In this document: positions 18,376-26,367 of the stretch, piece after piece
Numbering within the stretch: position 1 is the first letter of the stretch
Layout of the letters: the number at the start of each line of letters is the position of its first letter
DNA from: Desulforhopalus vacuolatus
GTDB taxonomy: Bacteria; Desulfobacterota; Desulfobulbia; Desulfobulbales; Desulfocapsaceae
Assembly: GCF_016918505.1 (NCBI RefSeq)
Contig: NZ_JAFFPZ010000024.1
Coordinates: 1-40,727 of the forward strand
Direction: 5' to 3'
Length of the DNA: 40,727 nt
Program-made: the position numbers and the translations under genes
The notes under the pieces: generated by a model
The model's database searches: none
What the model was told of the DNA's origin: nothing
The model's input: the letters and a program-made list of their open reading frames with translations, nothing else

Positions 18376-19083
18376 ATGCTGAAACTGAAAAATGTAGTGG
18401 CCGGCTACGGGAACATTGTGGCTCTGCGGGGCATTTCCCTTGAGGTCAACGAGGGTGAGATTATCACCCTTATCGGGGCTAACGGCGCAGGGAAGAGTAC
18501 CACCCTGATGACCATTTCTGGCATAGTCGCCGCACGCGAGGGAACAATCACCTTTCTTGATCAGGAGATTCAGAACAAATCGCCGGAAACAACCGTGAAA
18601 ATGGGCCTTTCCCAGGTACCCGAGGGGCGGCATATCTTTCCACAGCTCACCGTCCAGGAGAACCTCGACATGGGGGCTTTTCTCCGGCGGGATGCAGACG
18701 GAATCAAAAAGGATATGCAGAACTGTTTTGATCTCTTTCCCATTCTTGCCCGCCGTCGTTCACAGGCGGGTGGTACGCTCTCCGGAGGAGAACAGCAAAT
18801 GCTTGCCGTGGCCCGGGCGCTGATGACCCGGCCGAAGCTGCTGCTGCTCGACGAGCCCTCCATGGGGCTTGCGCCACTGGTTATTAAACAGATCTTTGAT
18901 ATTATCAAAGAGATCAACCGGGAGCGGGGCGTTACCGTCTTTCTTGTTGAACAAAATGCCAACCAGGCCCTGCAGATTGCAGACTGCGGTTATGTGTTGG
19001 AGAACGGAACCATAACTCTTGCCGGCAAGGCACAGGATCTGCTCAAAAATTCAGATATCCGGAAAGCCTACCTCGGTATTTAA
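18376..19083 (+). CDS. livF: Branched-chain amino acid ABC transporter, ATP-binding protein LivF
   Basis: Second ATPase of the transporter, 235 aa. Walker A GANGAGKSTTL, the LivF-typical QVPEGRHIFPQLTVQENL, signature LSGGEQQMLAVARAL, Walker B LLLLDEPSMGLAP, and the C-terminal YLGI. Stop at 19083 is 11 bp before the oxidoreductase gene, so the transcript very likely continues. Confidence 0.95.
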   Translation: MLKLKNVVAGYGNIVALRGISLEVNEGEIITLIGANGAGKSTTLMTISGIVAAREGTITFLDQEIQNKSPETTVKMGLSQVPEGRHIFPQLTVQENLDMGAFLRRDADGIKKDMQNCFDLFPILARRRSQAGGTLSGGEQQMLAVARALMTRPKLLLLDEPSMGLAPLVIKQIFDIIKEINRERGVTVFLVEQNANQALQIADCGYVLENGTITLAGKAQDLLKNSDIRKAYLGI

Positions 19084-19094
19084 GGAGTTTGACC

Positions 19095-20072
19095 ATGGCA
19101 GAGGTGTTGCGGGCTGCAGTTATTGGAGTCGGTTACCTTGGCCGATTTCATGCCCGGAAATATGCCGCGCTGGAAAATGTGAACCTGGTGGCCGTTGCAG
19201 ACCGCAACAGAGAGCGGGCCGAGAGTGTAGCCGCTGAGTGTGGTTGTGCAGCGTTCTCTGATTATCACGAACTGGCCGAAAAGGTTGATCTGGTGTCTGT
19301 GGCGGTAAACACTGTCAGCCATCGTGACGTTGCCGGATTTTTTCTCGACCAGGGCATTGATGTCCTGCTGGAAAAACCGATCACCGTCTCCCTTGCCGAG
19401 GCCGATGAACTACTGGCAAAGGCCAAAAAGAAAAAATGCATTCTGCAGACAGGACACCTTGAACGCTTCAATCCGGCGGTGCGGGCCATGCGGGCCCGGC
19501 TTCATTCTCCCGCACTTATTGAGGCTACCCGGGTGGCAACCTTCAAGAATCGCGGTGTTGATGTAAGCGTAGTGCTTGATCTGATGATCCACGATATTGA
19601 CCTCATCCTGAGCATGATTGACGCTCCCTTAAAGTCTATTGCGGCTGCAGGGGCAGCAACGGTGACCCCCAACACTGACACGGCCTCTGCATGGTTTGAA
19701 TTTACCAGCGGGGCAGTGGCCACCCTCACTGCCAGCCGTGTTTCTCCGATTAATGAGCGGCGGATGCAGGTGTTACAGCCTGGGGGACGACTTGATGTCA
19801 ATTTTGCGGAACGCTCTCTTTCCTGGGTGAAGAGTAACGGAATGAAAGAGGGCCAGCCTCTCCTCTCAACGGAGGAGGAGCGGTTTGACAGTGCTGATGC
19901 TCTGTTTGACGAGATTTGCGCATTTGTCGGTCATGTACGCGAGCGCAGTCGTCCAGAGGTAAGCGGAGAAGAGGGCAGAGCAGCTCTCGCCGTAGCCCTC
20001 GAAGTTATGGAGAAGATCAAGGCAGGTGCCGTAAGCACGGCGTTCAATACATTCTCATTGGCGGTACCATGA
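19095..20072 (+). CDS. Gfo/Idh/MocA family NAD(P)-dependent oxidoreductase (lipid A cluster type)
   Basis: A 325-aa dehydrogenase with an N-terminal Rossmann domain (AVIGVGYLGRFHARKYA) and the family EKP motif in LLEKPITVSLAEAD; TGHLERFNPAVRA and LDLMIHDIDLILS lie in the catalytic domain. ATG 19095 is supported by TAAGGAG at 19081-19087; the TTG at 19089 is too close. It overlaps lpxB by four bases (ATGA). A Gfo/Idh protein beside lpxA/lpxB is common in Gram-negatives, and in Acidithiobacillus the protein GnnA oxidises UDP-GlcNAc at C3 for amide-linked lipid A. That role is plausible here but unproven. Confidence 0.8.
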   Translation: MAEVLRAAVIGVGYLGRFHARKYAALENVNLVAVADRNRERAESVAAECGCAAFSDYHELAEKVDLVSVAVNTVSHRDVAGFFLDQGIDVLLEKPITVSLAEADELLAKAKKKKCILQTGHLERFNPAVRAMRARLHSPALIEATRVATFKNRGVDVSVVLDLMIHDIDLILSMIDAPLKSIAAAGAATVTPNTDTASAWFEFTSGAVATLTASRVSPINERRMQVLQPGGRLDVNFAERSLSWVKSNGMKEGQPLLSTEEERFDSADALFDEICAFVGHVRERSRPEVSGEEGRAALAVALEVMEKIKAGAVSTAFNTFSLAVP

Positions 20073-21220
20073 AAAAGAGCCTCAATATAATGATCGTCAC
20101 CGGAGAAGCCTCCGGGGACCTGCATGGCAGCAACCTCGTGAAAGCGCTCAAAGAGCGCCACAGTGACATTCACTTCTGCGGCATGGGCGGTCCGCTGCTT
20201 GAAGCGGAAGGCGTGGAGATTCTTTTTGAGGCAGAAAAGATCTCAGTGATGGGTGTGGTGGAAGTTCTGGCGCATGCGCCGGATATTATCCGTGCCCAGC
20301 GTATTCTGCGGCGACGACTGCGGCAGAGCCGCCCTGATCTCCTGATCATTATTGACCTTCCCGACTTCAACCTGCTGCTCGCAAAGGTTGCTAAAAAAGT
20401 TGGTATTCCAGTCTATTACTATATTTGTCCGCAGATCTGGGCGTGGCGTACCGGACGGGTAAAAACCCTGCGTCAGCGGGTGGACGGACTCGGTGTCATT
20501 CTTCCTTTTGAAGAGAAATTCTACCGTGAACATGGCCTGACGGCGAGATATGTCGGCCATCCGCTGCTGGACAGCATTACGAAGACAACGGACCGGGAAC
20601 AGTTTCTGCGGGAACGACACATTGATCCAGCCACGGTTTGTGTCGGGCTTATTCCAGGCAGCAGGAAACGGGAAGTGGCCTCACTGCTGCCGATTTTTCT
20701 CGCCGCCGGGCGGGAGCTGCAGGCACGACTCGACACCCCACCGGTTTTCCTCATTCCCCGCGCCTCGACTATCTCCGAAGAATTTCTTCAAGAATGCGGC
20801 CTGTCTGATTTCTCAGATCTTCGTATCGAACTGGTGGCCGATTCCCACACCGAAGCGATGGCTGCCTGTGACTGTACCGTTGCCGCCTCTGGCACGGTTA
20901 CCCTTGAACTGGCCATCCTGCAGCGGCCGATGGCGGTTTGCTATAAATTGTCTCCGCTCACCTACCAGCTTGGTATCCGCCTTATTAAGGTGAGATACTT
21001 CTCTCTCGTCAACCTCATTGCTGATCGCGAGGTTGTGCCGGAGCTGTTGCAAAAGGAGGTAAGACCACAGCGAATTGCTGATGAGTTGCAGGGACAACTC
21101 TTTGATACAGAGAAGCGGCAGACGATGTTGCAGGGGCTGGCGGAGGTGAAGGCGGCGCTTGGAGAGCCGGGGGCATCGGGGAGGGTGGCTGATGATGTGC
21201 TGGCGTTACTTGAGCGTTGA
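20069..21220 (+). CDS. lpxB: Lipid-A-disaccharide synthase
   Basis: Glycosyltransferase (family GT19) joining UDP-2,3-diacylglucosamine and lipid X at the inner membrane face. Motifs are IMIVTGEASGDLHGSNLVKAL at the start, FCGMGGPLLEAEGVEILF, IDLPDFNLLLA, YYICPQIWAWR, YVGHPLLD, LIPGSRKREV and the late ASGTVTLELAIL. The true start is ATG 20069, which overlaps the preceding stop codon; a longer open frame upstream lies inside the oxidoreductase gene. Length is 383 aa. It ends the liv-lpx transcription unit. Confidence 0.96.
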   Translation: MKKSLNIMIVTGEASGDLHGSNLVKALKERHSDIHFCGMGGPLLEAEGVEILFEAEKISVMGVVEVLAHAPDIIRAQRILRRRLRQSRPDLLIIIDLPDFNLLLAKVAKKVGIPVYYYICPQIWAWRTGRVKTLRQRVDGLGVILPFEEKFYREHGLTARYVGHPLLDSITKTTDREQFLRERHIDPATVCVGLIPGSRKREVASLLPIFLAAGRELQARLDTPPVFLIPRASTISEEFLQECGLSDFSDLRIELVADSHTEAMAACDCTVAASGTVTLELAILQRPMAVCYKLSPLTYQLGIRLIKVRYFSLVNLIADREVVPELLQKEVRPQRIADELQGQLFDTEKRQTMLQGLAEVKAALGEPGASGRVADDVLALLER

Positions 21221-21355
21221 GCGGGTTGCGAGAAATCTCTAACGAAAACGTACAACAAGGACAATCGCCCGGGATCTGGGCATTTCTATCTTTTTTCTCC
21301 TCTTTTCATCTTCTCAAACAGCAGTCATCGCTGCCTTTCATTACAACCTTCCAGG

Positions 21356-21590
21356 GTATCTTTTATAACCTGTATTTCGCCCATCTTCTTCGTTACAGTC
21401 AAGAAATTATCCTCGGAGGCAAACGCCAGACTCCGATATCATAACACCGCTGATGAACGGTAAAACAGCATAAGGGCCTTCACGAAATTCTTTTCAAAAA
21501 AAACAAAAATAATTTCTAAGGTACTTATATGCCTGCGATAAATTTCCTCCTGTGCCTTGAGTATGAACGAAATACAAGCTGTTTCAAGGT
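21356..21590 (+). repeat. Family A intergenic repeat, copy A3 (expanded)
   Basis: Same orientation as A2. The left block has GCCCATCTTCTTCGTTACAG and TATCCTCGGAGG, the right block GCGATAAATTTCCTCCTGTG and TTTCAAGGT. About 80 extra bases (roughly 21440-21520) separate the two blocks, so this copy is split or carries a longer central arm. It follows lpxB. Confidence 0.82.
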
Positions 21591-21600
21591 CCCCCTGTTA

Positions 21601-21726
21601 CTAGAGCTCAGCATTTATTGTAGATTTTTTATTGGCTTTCTTTGCTTTTTTATCTTTGCGCTTTTCTTTCAATGTTTTTCCGGCAGCTTTTTTGGTGCTC
21701 TTCTGGGAATCTTTACCTTTAGACAT
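21601..21726 (-). CDS. Very small Lys-rich protein (41 aa)
   Basis: The frame encodes 41 residues beginning MSKGKDSQKSTKKAAGK and continuing TLKEKRKDKKAKKANKKS before TINAEL; about 40% lysine. A perfect AAGGAG box (21733-21738) lies six bases before the ATG, which is strong support for translation. It has no cysteine, membrane segment or known domain. Small Lys/Ala-rich proteins that open in a similar way are, from memory, found as hypothetical genes in other bacteria. Nucleic acid or polyanion binding is a guess from charge alone. Confidence 0.65.
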   Translation of the reverse strand: MSKGKDSQKSTKKAAGKTLKEKRKDKKAKKANKKSTINAEL

Positions 21727-22047
21727 GAGTAACTCCTTGTTCAGGTTTATTTTATAAGAATGCAATACATAGAACATGGAAAAAGTCTATAATATCGCCT
21801 TATAACTGGATAAATTTTCCACTGCATACGACGTTAAAGACATCGAAGTTGAAAATTATATCCGACTGTTATTTTCCCTGTAAAATCTTCCAATACCCTT
21901 ATTTTATCACAGGATTGATGGAAAACAACCCCCAATTTATCTAAGCTCCTCAATTTATGTTGAGAGATCAGCTCTGGAAAACTTTGAAATATTATTATTC
22001 AGGGAATAATATTCCCTGTGAATTTCGTAATATATTGATTTATTTAA

Positions 22048-22073
22048 CAAAAAACACCATCTTAAAGAGATGG
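22048..22073 (-). terminator. Minus-strand terminator
   Basis: Read on the minus strand, CCATCT pairs with AGATGG around a 5-base loop and is followed by TGTTTTTTG. It would end a transcript coming from the right, such as one covering the small frame at 22118-22207. Confidence 0.55.
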
Positions 22074-22117
22074 GAAAAGGAGAAATTACAACCTCTTCTG
22101 ATCCCATCTGTCTTTCG

Positions 22118-22207
22118 TTAAAAACGTCGTATTATCTCTCCGCAGGGGCAGGAGTGCATTTTTTTTGCTCTATTGTGCCCCCCGCAATGTCCTTTTGATG
22201 CATCCAT
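22118..22207 (-). CDS. Possible 29-aa Cys/His-rich small protein
   Basis: The frame reads MDASKGHCGGHNRAKKM then HSCPCGEIIRRF, with three cysteines and three histidines in a spacing that could hold a metal. An in-frame stop lies just upstream, a terminator follows 45 bp downstream, and only a distant AAGG could serve as ribosome binding site. It may be chance. Confidence 0.2.
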   Translation of the reverse strand: MDASKGHCGGHNRAKKMHSCPCGEIIRRF

Positions 22208-22306
22208 GGTGCTGAAACGTCATCCTTCCACGGTGTATCCGGAAGAAGAGGAACAACGCGTTGTGGTCACATGAAAATTTACTCTTTTGATGGTCAGGCT
22301 GATATG

Positions 22307-22342
22307 ATACCATTTACATTTTGTATTGACCAGAGAACGCGA
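22307..22342 (+). repeat. Family B repeat end, copy B1
   Basis: ATACCATTTACATTTTGTAT followed by TGACCAGAGAACGCGA, the same opening as the elements at 25301 and, less exactly, 35805. The rest of the element is replaced by unrelated sequence. Confidence 0.75.
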
Positions 22343-22393
22343 TCATCACCATTGATGAAAAATCGGTACGGCAGGGATTTTAGCAATGGTGTT

Positions 22394-22420
22394 GTAGAGA
22401 CAAGGCATGCCTTGTCTACA
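22394..22420. repeat. Imperfect palindrome of the GGCATGCC type
   Basis: ACAAGGCATGCCTTGT flanked by GTAGAG on the left and CTAC on the right; the same unit with the same CGGTGACG right flank recurs at 39790-39816. Confidence 0.75.
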
Positions 22421-22477
22421 CGGTGACGCGAAACGTAACGATAACGATGGGGGAATCAAACGGGTGAAAGGAAACCT

Positions 22478-22501
22478 CAAAAAAACCCCTCACAGAGGGG
22501 T
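22478..22501 (-). terminator. Terminator of msrAB
   Basis: On the minus strand ACCCCTC pairs with GAGGGGT around a three-base loop, followed by a run of T. It lies about 30 bases after the msrAB stop. Confidence 0.88.
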
Positions 22502-22532
22502 GCAGCGAGCTCTTTGAGGTCCCCTTTAAAAA

Positions 22533-23597
22533 TTATTGGTCAGCTTTTGGAGTAAATAATTTGCTGTACATGCCGTACCCCTGTTCCTCAAGTTCTTCTA
22601 CAGGAACAAACTTTAATGCCGCTGAATTCAGACAATAGCGCAGTCCTGCCGGTGCAGGCCCGTCATTAAAAACATGCCCCAGATGAGAACCCGCATGTTT
22701 GCTCACGACTTCCGTTCTTACTGAAAACCAGCTTCTATCTTCCTTTTCAATGATATTTGCAGGTTCGAGTGGTTTCGTAAAACTTGGCCATCCTGTACCG
22801 GATTTGTATTTATCAAGCGAGCTGAAAAGGGGCTCTCCTGAGACGATATCTACATAAATGCCCGCTTTCTTGTTATCCCAGTATTCATTCTTAAAGGGTG
22901 TTTCAGTGCCCGCTTTTTGTGTTACTTTGTATTGCAAAGGTGTTAATTTCTCTTTTAATACTGCTTTGGCGGGGATGACATATTTCGCACTTTTCCCCGT
23001 CACCTCTTTGTGGCTGACAGGTTTCCCCCAAATCTCTCGTAAACGTTTATCCCGCCCGCAATTCCAGCGATACGCTTTATAACGCAAAGGGCTCTTTTTG
23101 TAATAATCCTGATGGTAACTCTCATTCCCTTGTATAGGATAAAAAGTGCTGGAATTTAATACAGGAGTGACCACGGTTTTATTGGGAAATGTATCTTTAA
23201 CGACCTGCTTTGACTGTTCCGCCAGATTTCGTTCCTGCTCATTAGCGACGAAAATAGCACTTAAATAACTCTCTCCCTTGTCGCAGAATTGCCCTCTGCT
23301 GTCAAAGGGGTCAATATGCACCCAATAATAATCTAATAATTTTTGATAGCTGACCTTCTCTGGATCATAGGTTATCTGCACGGCTTCATAGTGGCCATCA
23401 TGGTTTCCCTGATAGGTCGGATTTTCTACTGTACCACCGGTAAAGCCAGAGACAACATCCGTCACCCCGGGCAGCTTTTCAAAATCCGATTCCATGCACC
23501 AGAAACAGCCGCCCGCTAAAACCGTTGTATCCGCGCTCGCTAATGATGCAGAACAAAGTATTGATGCTGACAAAAATAACCCTGTTATCTTTTTCAT
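22533..23597 (-). CDS. msrAB: Exported bifunctional methionine sulfoxide reductase MsrA/MsrB
   Basis: Repairs both S- and R-methionine sulfoxide, probably in the periplasm because a signal peptide ([21 protein letters not shown]) opens the 354-aa protein. The MsrA domain starts at about residue 24 with the catalytic GGCFWCMES and contains [12 protein letters not shown] and ESYHQDYY. The MsrB domain begins near residue 220 ([19 protein letters not shown]) with [18 protein letters not shown] and the catalytic Cys in [10 protein letters not shown]. The CxxC zinc pairs of many MsrB proteins are absent. A GCGAGG box precedes the start. Confidence 0.95.
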   Translation of the reverse strand: MKKITGLFLSASILCSASLASADTTVLAGGCFWCMESDFEKLPGVTDVVSGFTGGTVENPTYQGNHDGHYEAVQITYDPEKVSYQKLLDYYWVHIDPFDSRGQFCDKGESYLSAIFVANEQERNLAEQSKQVVKDTFPNKTVVTPVLNSSTFYPIQGNESYHQDYYKKSPLRYKAYRWNCGRDKRLREIWGKPVSHKEVTGKSAKYVIPAKAVLKEKLTPLQYKVTQKAGTETPFKNEYWDNKKAGIYVDIVSGEPLFSSLDKYKSGTGWPSFTKPLEPANIIEKEDRSWFSVRTEVVSKHAGSHLGHVFNDGPAPAGLRYCLNSAALKFVPVEELEEQGYGMYSKLFTPKADQ

Positions 23598-23644
23598 AAG
23601 ACCTCGCTTTGCTGTGTTTATTTAACGAATAATCCGCTGAATGT

Positions 23645-23692
23645 GTTCCGCCTTTCCCTTTCTCCCGCCTCCCTTCTCCTGTCTCCTTTCTT
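23645..23692. repeat. Polypyrimidine tract (CTCCC/TCTCC type)
   Basis: A pyrimidine-rich stretch with CTCCCGCCTCCC and CTCCTGTCTCC, between the ATP-grasp gene and msrAB. Similar tracts occur at 25538-25577, 34275-34335 and 36295-36340 as parts of family B elements. Confidence 0.6.
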
Positions 23693-23699
23693 AATTCTT

Positions 23700-24866
23700 T
23701 TATTTAGCTGTAATATATTCTCTAAGATTTGATTTCAGTATATTTTCTAATTCCTGTAAGTTATCATCGGCACTTTCTGTGAAAAGAAATCCAAAAATTG
23801 GGTATTCCTTGTAATCTATCCTTCTCAATTCCAGTGGTTTGGCAAAATCTGAAAGTAATTTTTCATAGTTGAAAGATGTTATGTTATTTCCATCAACTCC
23901 TGTAGAATTATCTAAGACTATCAAAGAAAAAACTTTATTATCTTTGCCCTCTAATACTTTATCCCAGTCAGGTTTCTGCTGATTATAATAGTATAAATAT
24001 GAATTAATTCCATACACAGAATAGGTGAAATCAGGTGTTGTACACCAGCCTCCAAATCTCATGGGGTTTATCTCAATAGGAATTAACGTTCCGTCACTTT
24101 CTTTCCTCAGCTCAACATGGCAGGGGAAATTTTTAACTTGTGCCAGCTCTCCGATTTTCTTCAAAAAACTGTATACATCTTCAAAATTGTTCTTTATAAT
24201 TTCTTTTGATGACATATAGATTCTATCACTTACATCTGAATCGTCAGAAAAAGCATGTTGTAAAATATTTAAAATTACGGGATCGCCCTGTGAATCAAAA
24301 TATGTGTCTATAGCAAATTCTTCCCCATTGATACATTGTTCTATTATAAATGAAGTATAGCTTATAACTTGATCAGGATAAATCTTTAGAGCTTTGCTCA
24401 CTTCATTTTTTATTTTTTCCTTAACCTCACTCCATTCCTCTCCTGCATTTACTTTATACACTCCCATGCTGAAAAATCCTACTGAGGGCTTAATAATAAA
24501 GGGGAAAGGAAATGAACTGATATCAATTTCATCTAAAGAATTAAAATCCACTTTTTTATAAAAAAAATCAGGGAATAAATCCGAAATTAATTCTCTGAAT
24601 TTATATTTATCTTTAAATAATTCTATTTTTTGTGGAATATCGGTAAAGGATAAATTTTCAGAAATCCAACCTATGGTATTTTCTGAATTTGTATAAATTA
24701 AAGGATTATTTTCAGCCTCTAATTTTGCTGTTTCTTCACTGATAATATTTGTTCCTTTAAGAAGACCTAATTCTCGAGATTCTATGGTATCAACAACAGG
24801 TATAGCATTTTCTTTAATTGTTCTTTTAAGAAAATCTGATACATAAGGTTTGTCTAACAAAAACAT
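23700..24866 (-). CDS. ATP-grasp domain protein of unknown substrate
   Basis: A 388-aa protein with an ATP-grasp layout: an N-terminal domain (DFLKRTIKENAIPVVDT), the nucleotide-binding lysine in FPFIIKPSVGFFSMGV (about residues 119-134), the hinge and strand FIIEQCINGEEFAIDTYFD, and the metal-binding end IPIEINPMRFGG. Such enzymes join a carboxylate to an amine or thiol with ATP, for example peptide ligases. No amine or carrier partner gene is next to it. An AAAGGA box precedes the start. Base composition is strongly AT-rich compared with msrAB and the lpx genes, suggesting transfer. Confidence 0.72.
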   Translation of the reverse strand: MFLLDKPYVSDFLKRTIKENAIPVVDTIESRELGLLKGTNIISEETAKLEAENNPLIYTNSENTIGWISENLSFTDIPQKIELFKDKYKFRELISDLFPDFFYKKVDFNSLDEIDISSFPFPFIIKPSVGFFSMGVYKVNAGEEWSEVKEKIKNEVSKALKIYPDQVISYTSFIIEQCINGEEFAIDTYFDSQGDPVILNILQHAFSDDSDVSDRIYMSSKEIIKNNFEDVYSFLKKIGELAQVKNFPCHVELRKESDGTLIPIEINPMRFGGWCTTPDFTYSVYGINSYLYYYNQQKPDWDKVLEGKDNKVFSLIVLDNSTGVDGNNITSFNYEKLLSDFAKPLELRRIDYKEYPIFGFLFTESADDNLQELENILKSNLREYITAK

Positions 24867-24990
24867 AATAAAATCCTTTACATTGATTGGTTTATAAAAA
24901 TTGTATTCTCTCGCAAAAGATATCGACTTCTGAAAAGAGTGTTCTATTTAGTATTACAGACAGAAGGGGAGCATGATTGGATATTTTGAA

Positions 24991-25272
24991 CTACTTTTCT
25001 AAGCCAGATTTATTTTCACGAAACTTTTTATATTTTTCAATATCATCTGAAACAAGTTTCATACATAATGAAATCATTACCGCATCATCTAAAACACCAA
25101 GCACTGGAATGATATCTGGAATCAAGTCTATTGGAGATAAAATATATAACAGTGTACATATAATTGCGATTATCGAACCTTTAGGTAGTTCTTTATACTC
25201 ACCCGAAAAAGTATCTTTAAGCATGGGGAAAATTAAAAGCATATATTCTACATATTTTTTCAGGATATCCAT
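24991..25272 (-). CDS. DUF1232 (YkvA-like) small membrane protein
   Basis: A 93-aa protein with the DUF1232 core LPKGSIIAIICTLLYILSPI then DLIPDIIPVLGVLDDAVMI, forming a hydrophobic hairpin with the conserved SPIDLIPD. Function of the family is unknown. The start is set at 25272 (MDILKKYVEYM); the open frame upstream of it is only the translated end of a family B repeat, which begins 29 bp before the ATG. AT-rich like its neighbours. Confidence 0.8.
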   Translation of the reverse strand: MDILKKYVEYMLLIFPMLKDTFSGEYKELPKGSIIAIICTLLYILSPIDLIPDIIPVLGVLDDAVMISLCMKLVSDDIEKYKKFRENKSGLEK

Positions 25273-25300
25273 TTTCGATTTGTTTTTTATTTTAGGTTTA

Positions 25301-25644
25301 ATACCATTTACATTTTGTATTAACCAGATAACGCAACTGCGTGGAAATCTTTTTTGGCTATTACGAATGGATAAACAGGATGTAAAACGAGCATAACTTA
25401 ATAGAAATGGTCTAATCATGCGAAAAAGGGCATTTTTTATAAAAGCTTAACTTCTTAAAGTTTTTTGCCTTTATTCGCATGATTAGAGCTTTTATTCGTT
25501 GGCAAAAAGTTTTTTGCTGTTTCGTTTTTTGCTTTTTCCTGTCTCCCGTCTCCTTTCTCCTGTCTCCCATCCCCCTGCCTTTGAATTCGCCAATAGAAAG
25601 TGAAAATGGCATCAAACAAGGTCATAACTTAATTGAAATGGTAT
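25301..25644. repeat. Composite family B element, copy B2
   Basis: A 344-bp element bounded by TAATACCATTT (from 25299) and AAATGGTATTA (to 25646), an 11-bp terminal inverted repeat that includes a possible TA target. Inside are an internal end (CATAACTTAATAGAAATGGT, 25392-25411), a 75-bp palindrome and a pyrimidine tract CCTGTCTCCCGTCTCC followed by CTGCCTTTGAATTCGCCAAT. No coding sequence is seen in it. Confidence 0.82.
25412..25486. repeat. 75-bp inverted-repeat unit nested in B2
   Basis: CTAATCATGCGAA (25412-25424) is repeated in reverse as TTCGCATGATTAG (25474-25486), with further partial pairing inside (GGCA, TGCC and A/T runs). It looks like a small palindromic element inserted in, or part of, the larger repeat. 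Confidence 0.75.
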
Positions 25645-25814
25645 TAGAATGATTTGCTGTATCAGCAATATCAGTCTGAGATCTTCCTGTTTCAAGAAAT
25701 ACCGTTCGATTTTTAATAAAAATATAATCAAATCGTATCACCTTTCAAATATCTGCAATATATAGTGATTTTCAATCATAAGAAAGATTCTATCTCACTA
25801 AAAAAAAGGAAATC

Positions 25815-26255
25815 ATGCTGACTGTCATCAAAAATATAAACTTTGAAGAATTATTCAAAAAATCATTAAAACTTATTATCAATACCCTTATTATATTTAT
25901 AATTATTATTCTAATAATCGGTCTTGTAAAAACTGTTTATTCAATAAAAGGATTGATATCTATTGAAAATTTTTCAGACGGATTTAACCATATTATTACA
26001 GACATACTGTCATTTTTAGTAATTTTGGAACTCTTTAGAAGTTTTATTGAATACTTTAAATCAAAACGATTTCGTCTTCATAGTATGATGGATCCTTTTA
26101 TCATATTTGTTGTCCGAGAACTCATAGTAATTCTCTACACCCATGAAGATGTTGTATGGCAAACTAACATAGGGTTTTCCCTATTGATTCTTTCACTGGG
26201 AATCGTTCGAACTTTAGCCGTTATTTATACTCCTGAGTCAGAAAAGGAAATATAA
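25815..26255 (+). CDS. PsiE-like integral membrane protein
   Basis: A 146-aa protein with four hydrophobic helices (LIINTLIIFIIIILIIGLV, IITDILSFLVILELF, MMDPFIIFVVRELIVILY, IGFSLLILSLGIVRTLAVIY). The order and the central LELFRSFIEY/FIIFVVRELIVILYTHED resemble the phosphate-starvation-inducible PsiE family, whose molecular role is unknown. An AAAAAAAGGAAATC ribosome binding site precedes the ATG. AT-rich, with unusually many Ile codons. Confidence 0.7.
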   Translation: MLTVIKNINFEELFKKSLKLIINTLIIFIIIILIIGLVKTVYSIKGLISIENFSDGFNHIITDILSFLVILELFRSFIEYFKSKRFRLHSMMDPFIIFVVRELIVILYTHEDVVWQTNIGFSLLILSLGIVRTLAVIYTPESEKEI

Positions 26256-26367
26256 GTATTCATTGTTTATCTTGTTCTTTATCCACCAGATTTACTTTTT
26301 TAAGAATAATAGACTGACCCCATTGTTCTACACTCCCATCATACTTAAGGACTCTTTTTGCACTATT

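Larger units (their letters stand above)
21727..22532. other. Gene-poor region left of msrAB
   Basis: About 800 bp, AT-rich to 22.1 kb. It holds the upstream region of the small Lys-rich gene, a minus-strand terminator at 22048-22073, a possible 29-codon frame, one end of a family B repeat (22307-22342), a palindrome of the GGCATGCC type (22394-22420) and the msrAB terminator. The plus strand at 22205-22273 also reads a short frame ending in EEEEQRVVVT that may be a gene remnant. Confidence 0.5.

Noticed and set aside
21529-21732. 67-codon plus-strand frame after lpxB
   Set aside because: Its first part is translated family A repeat and its hydrophobic second part is the antisense of the small Lys-rich gene, which has a far better ribosome binding site.
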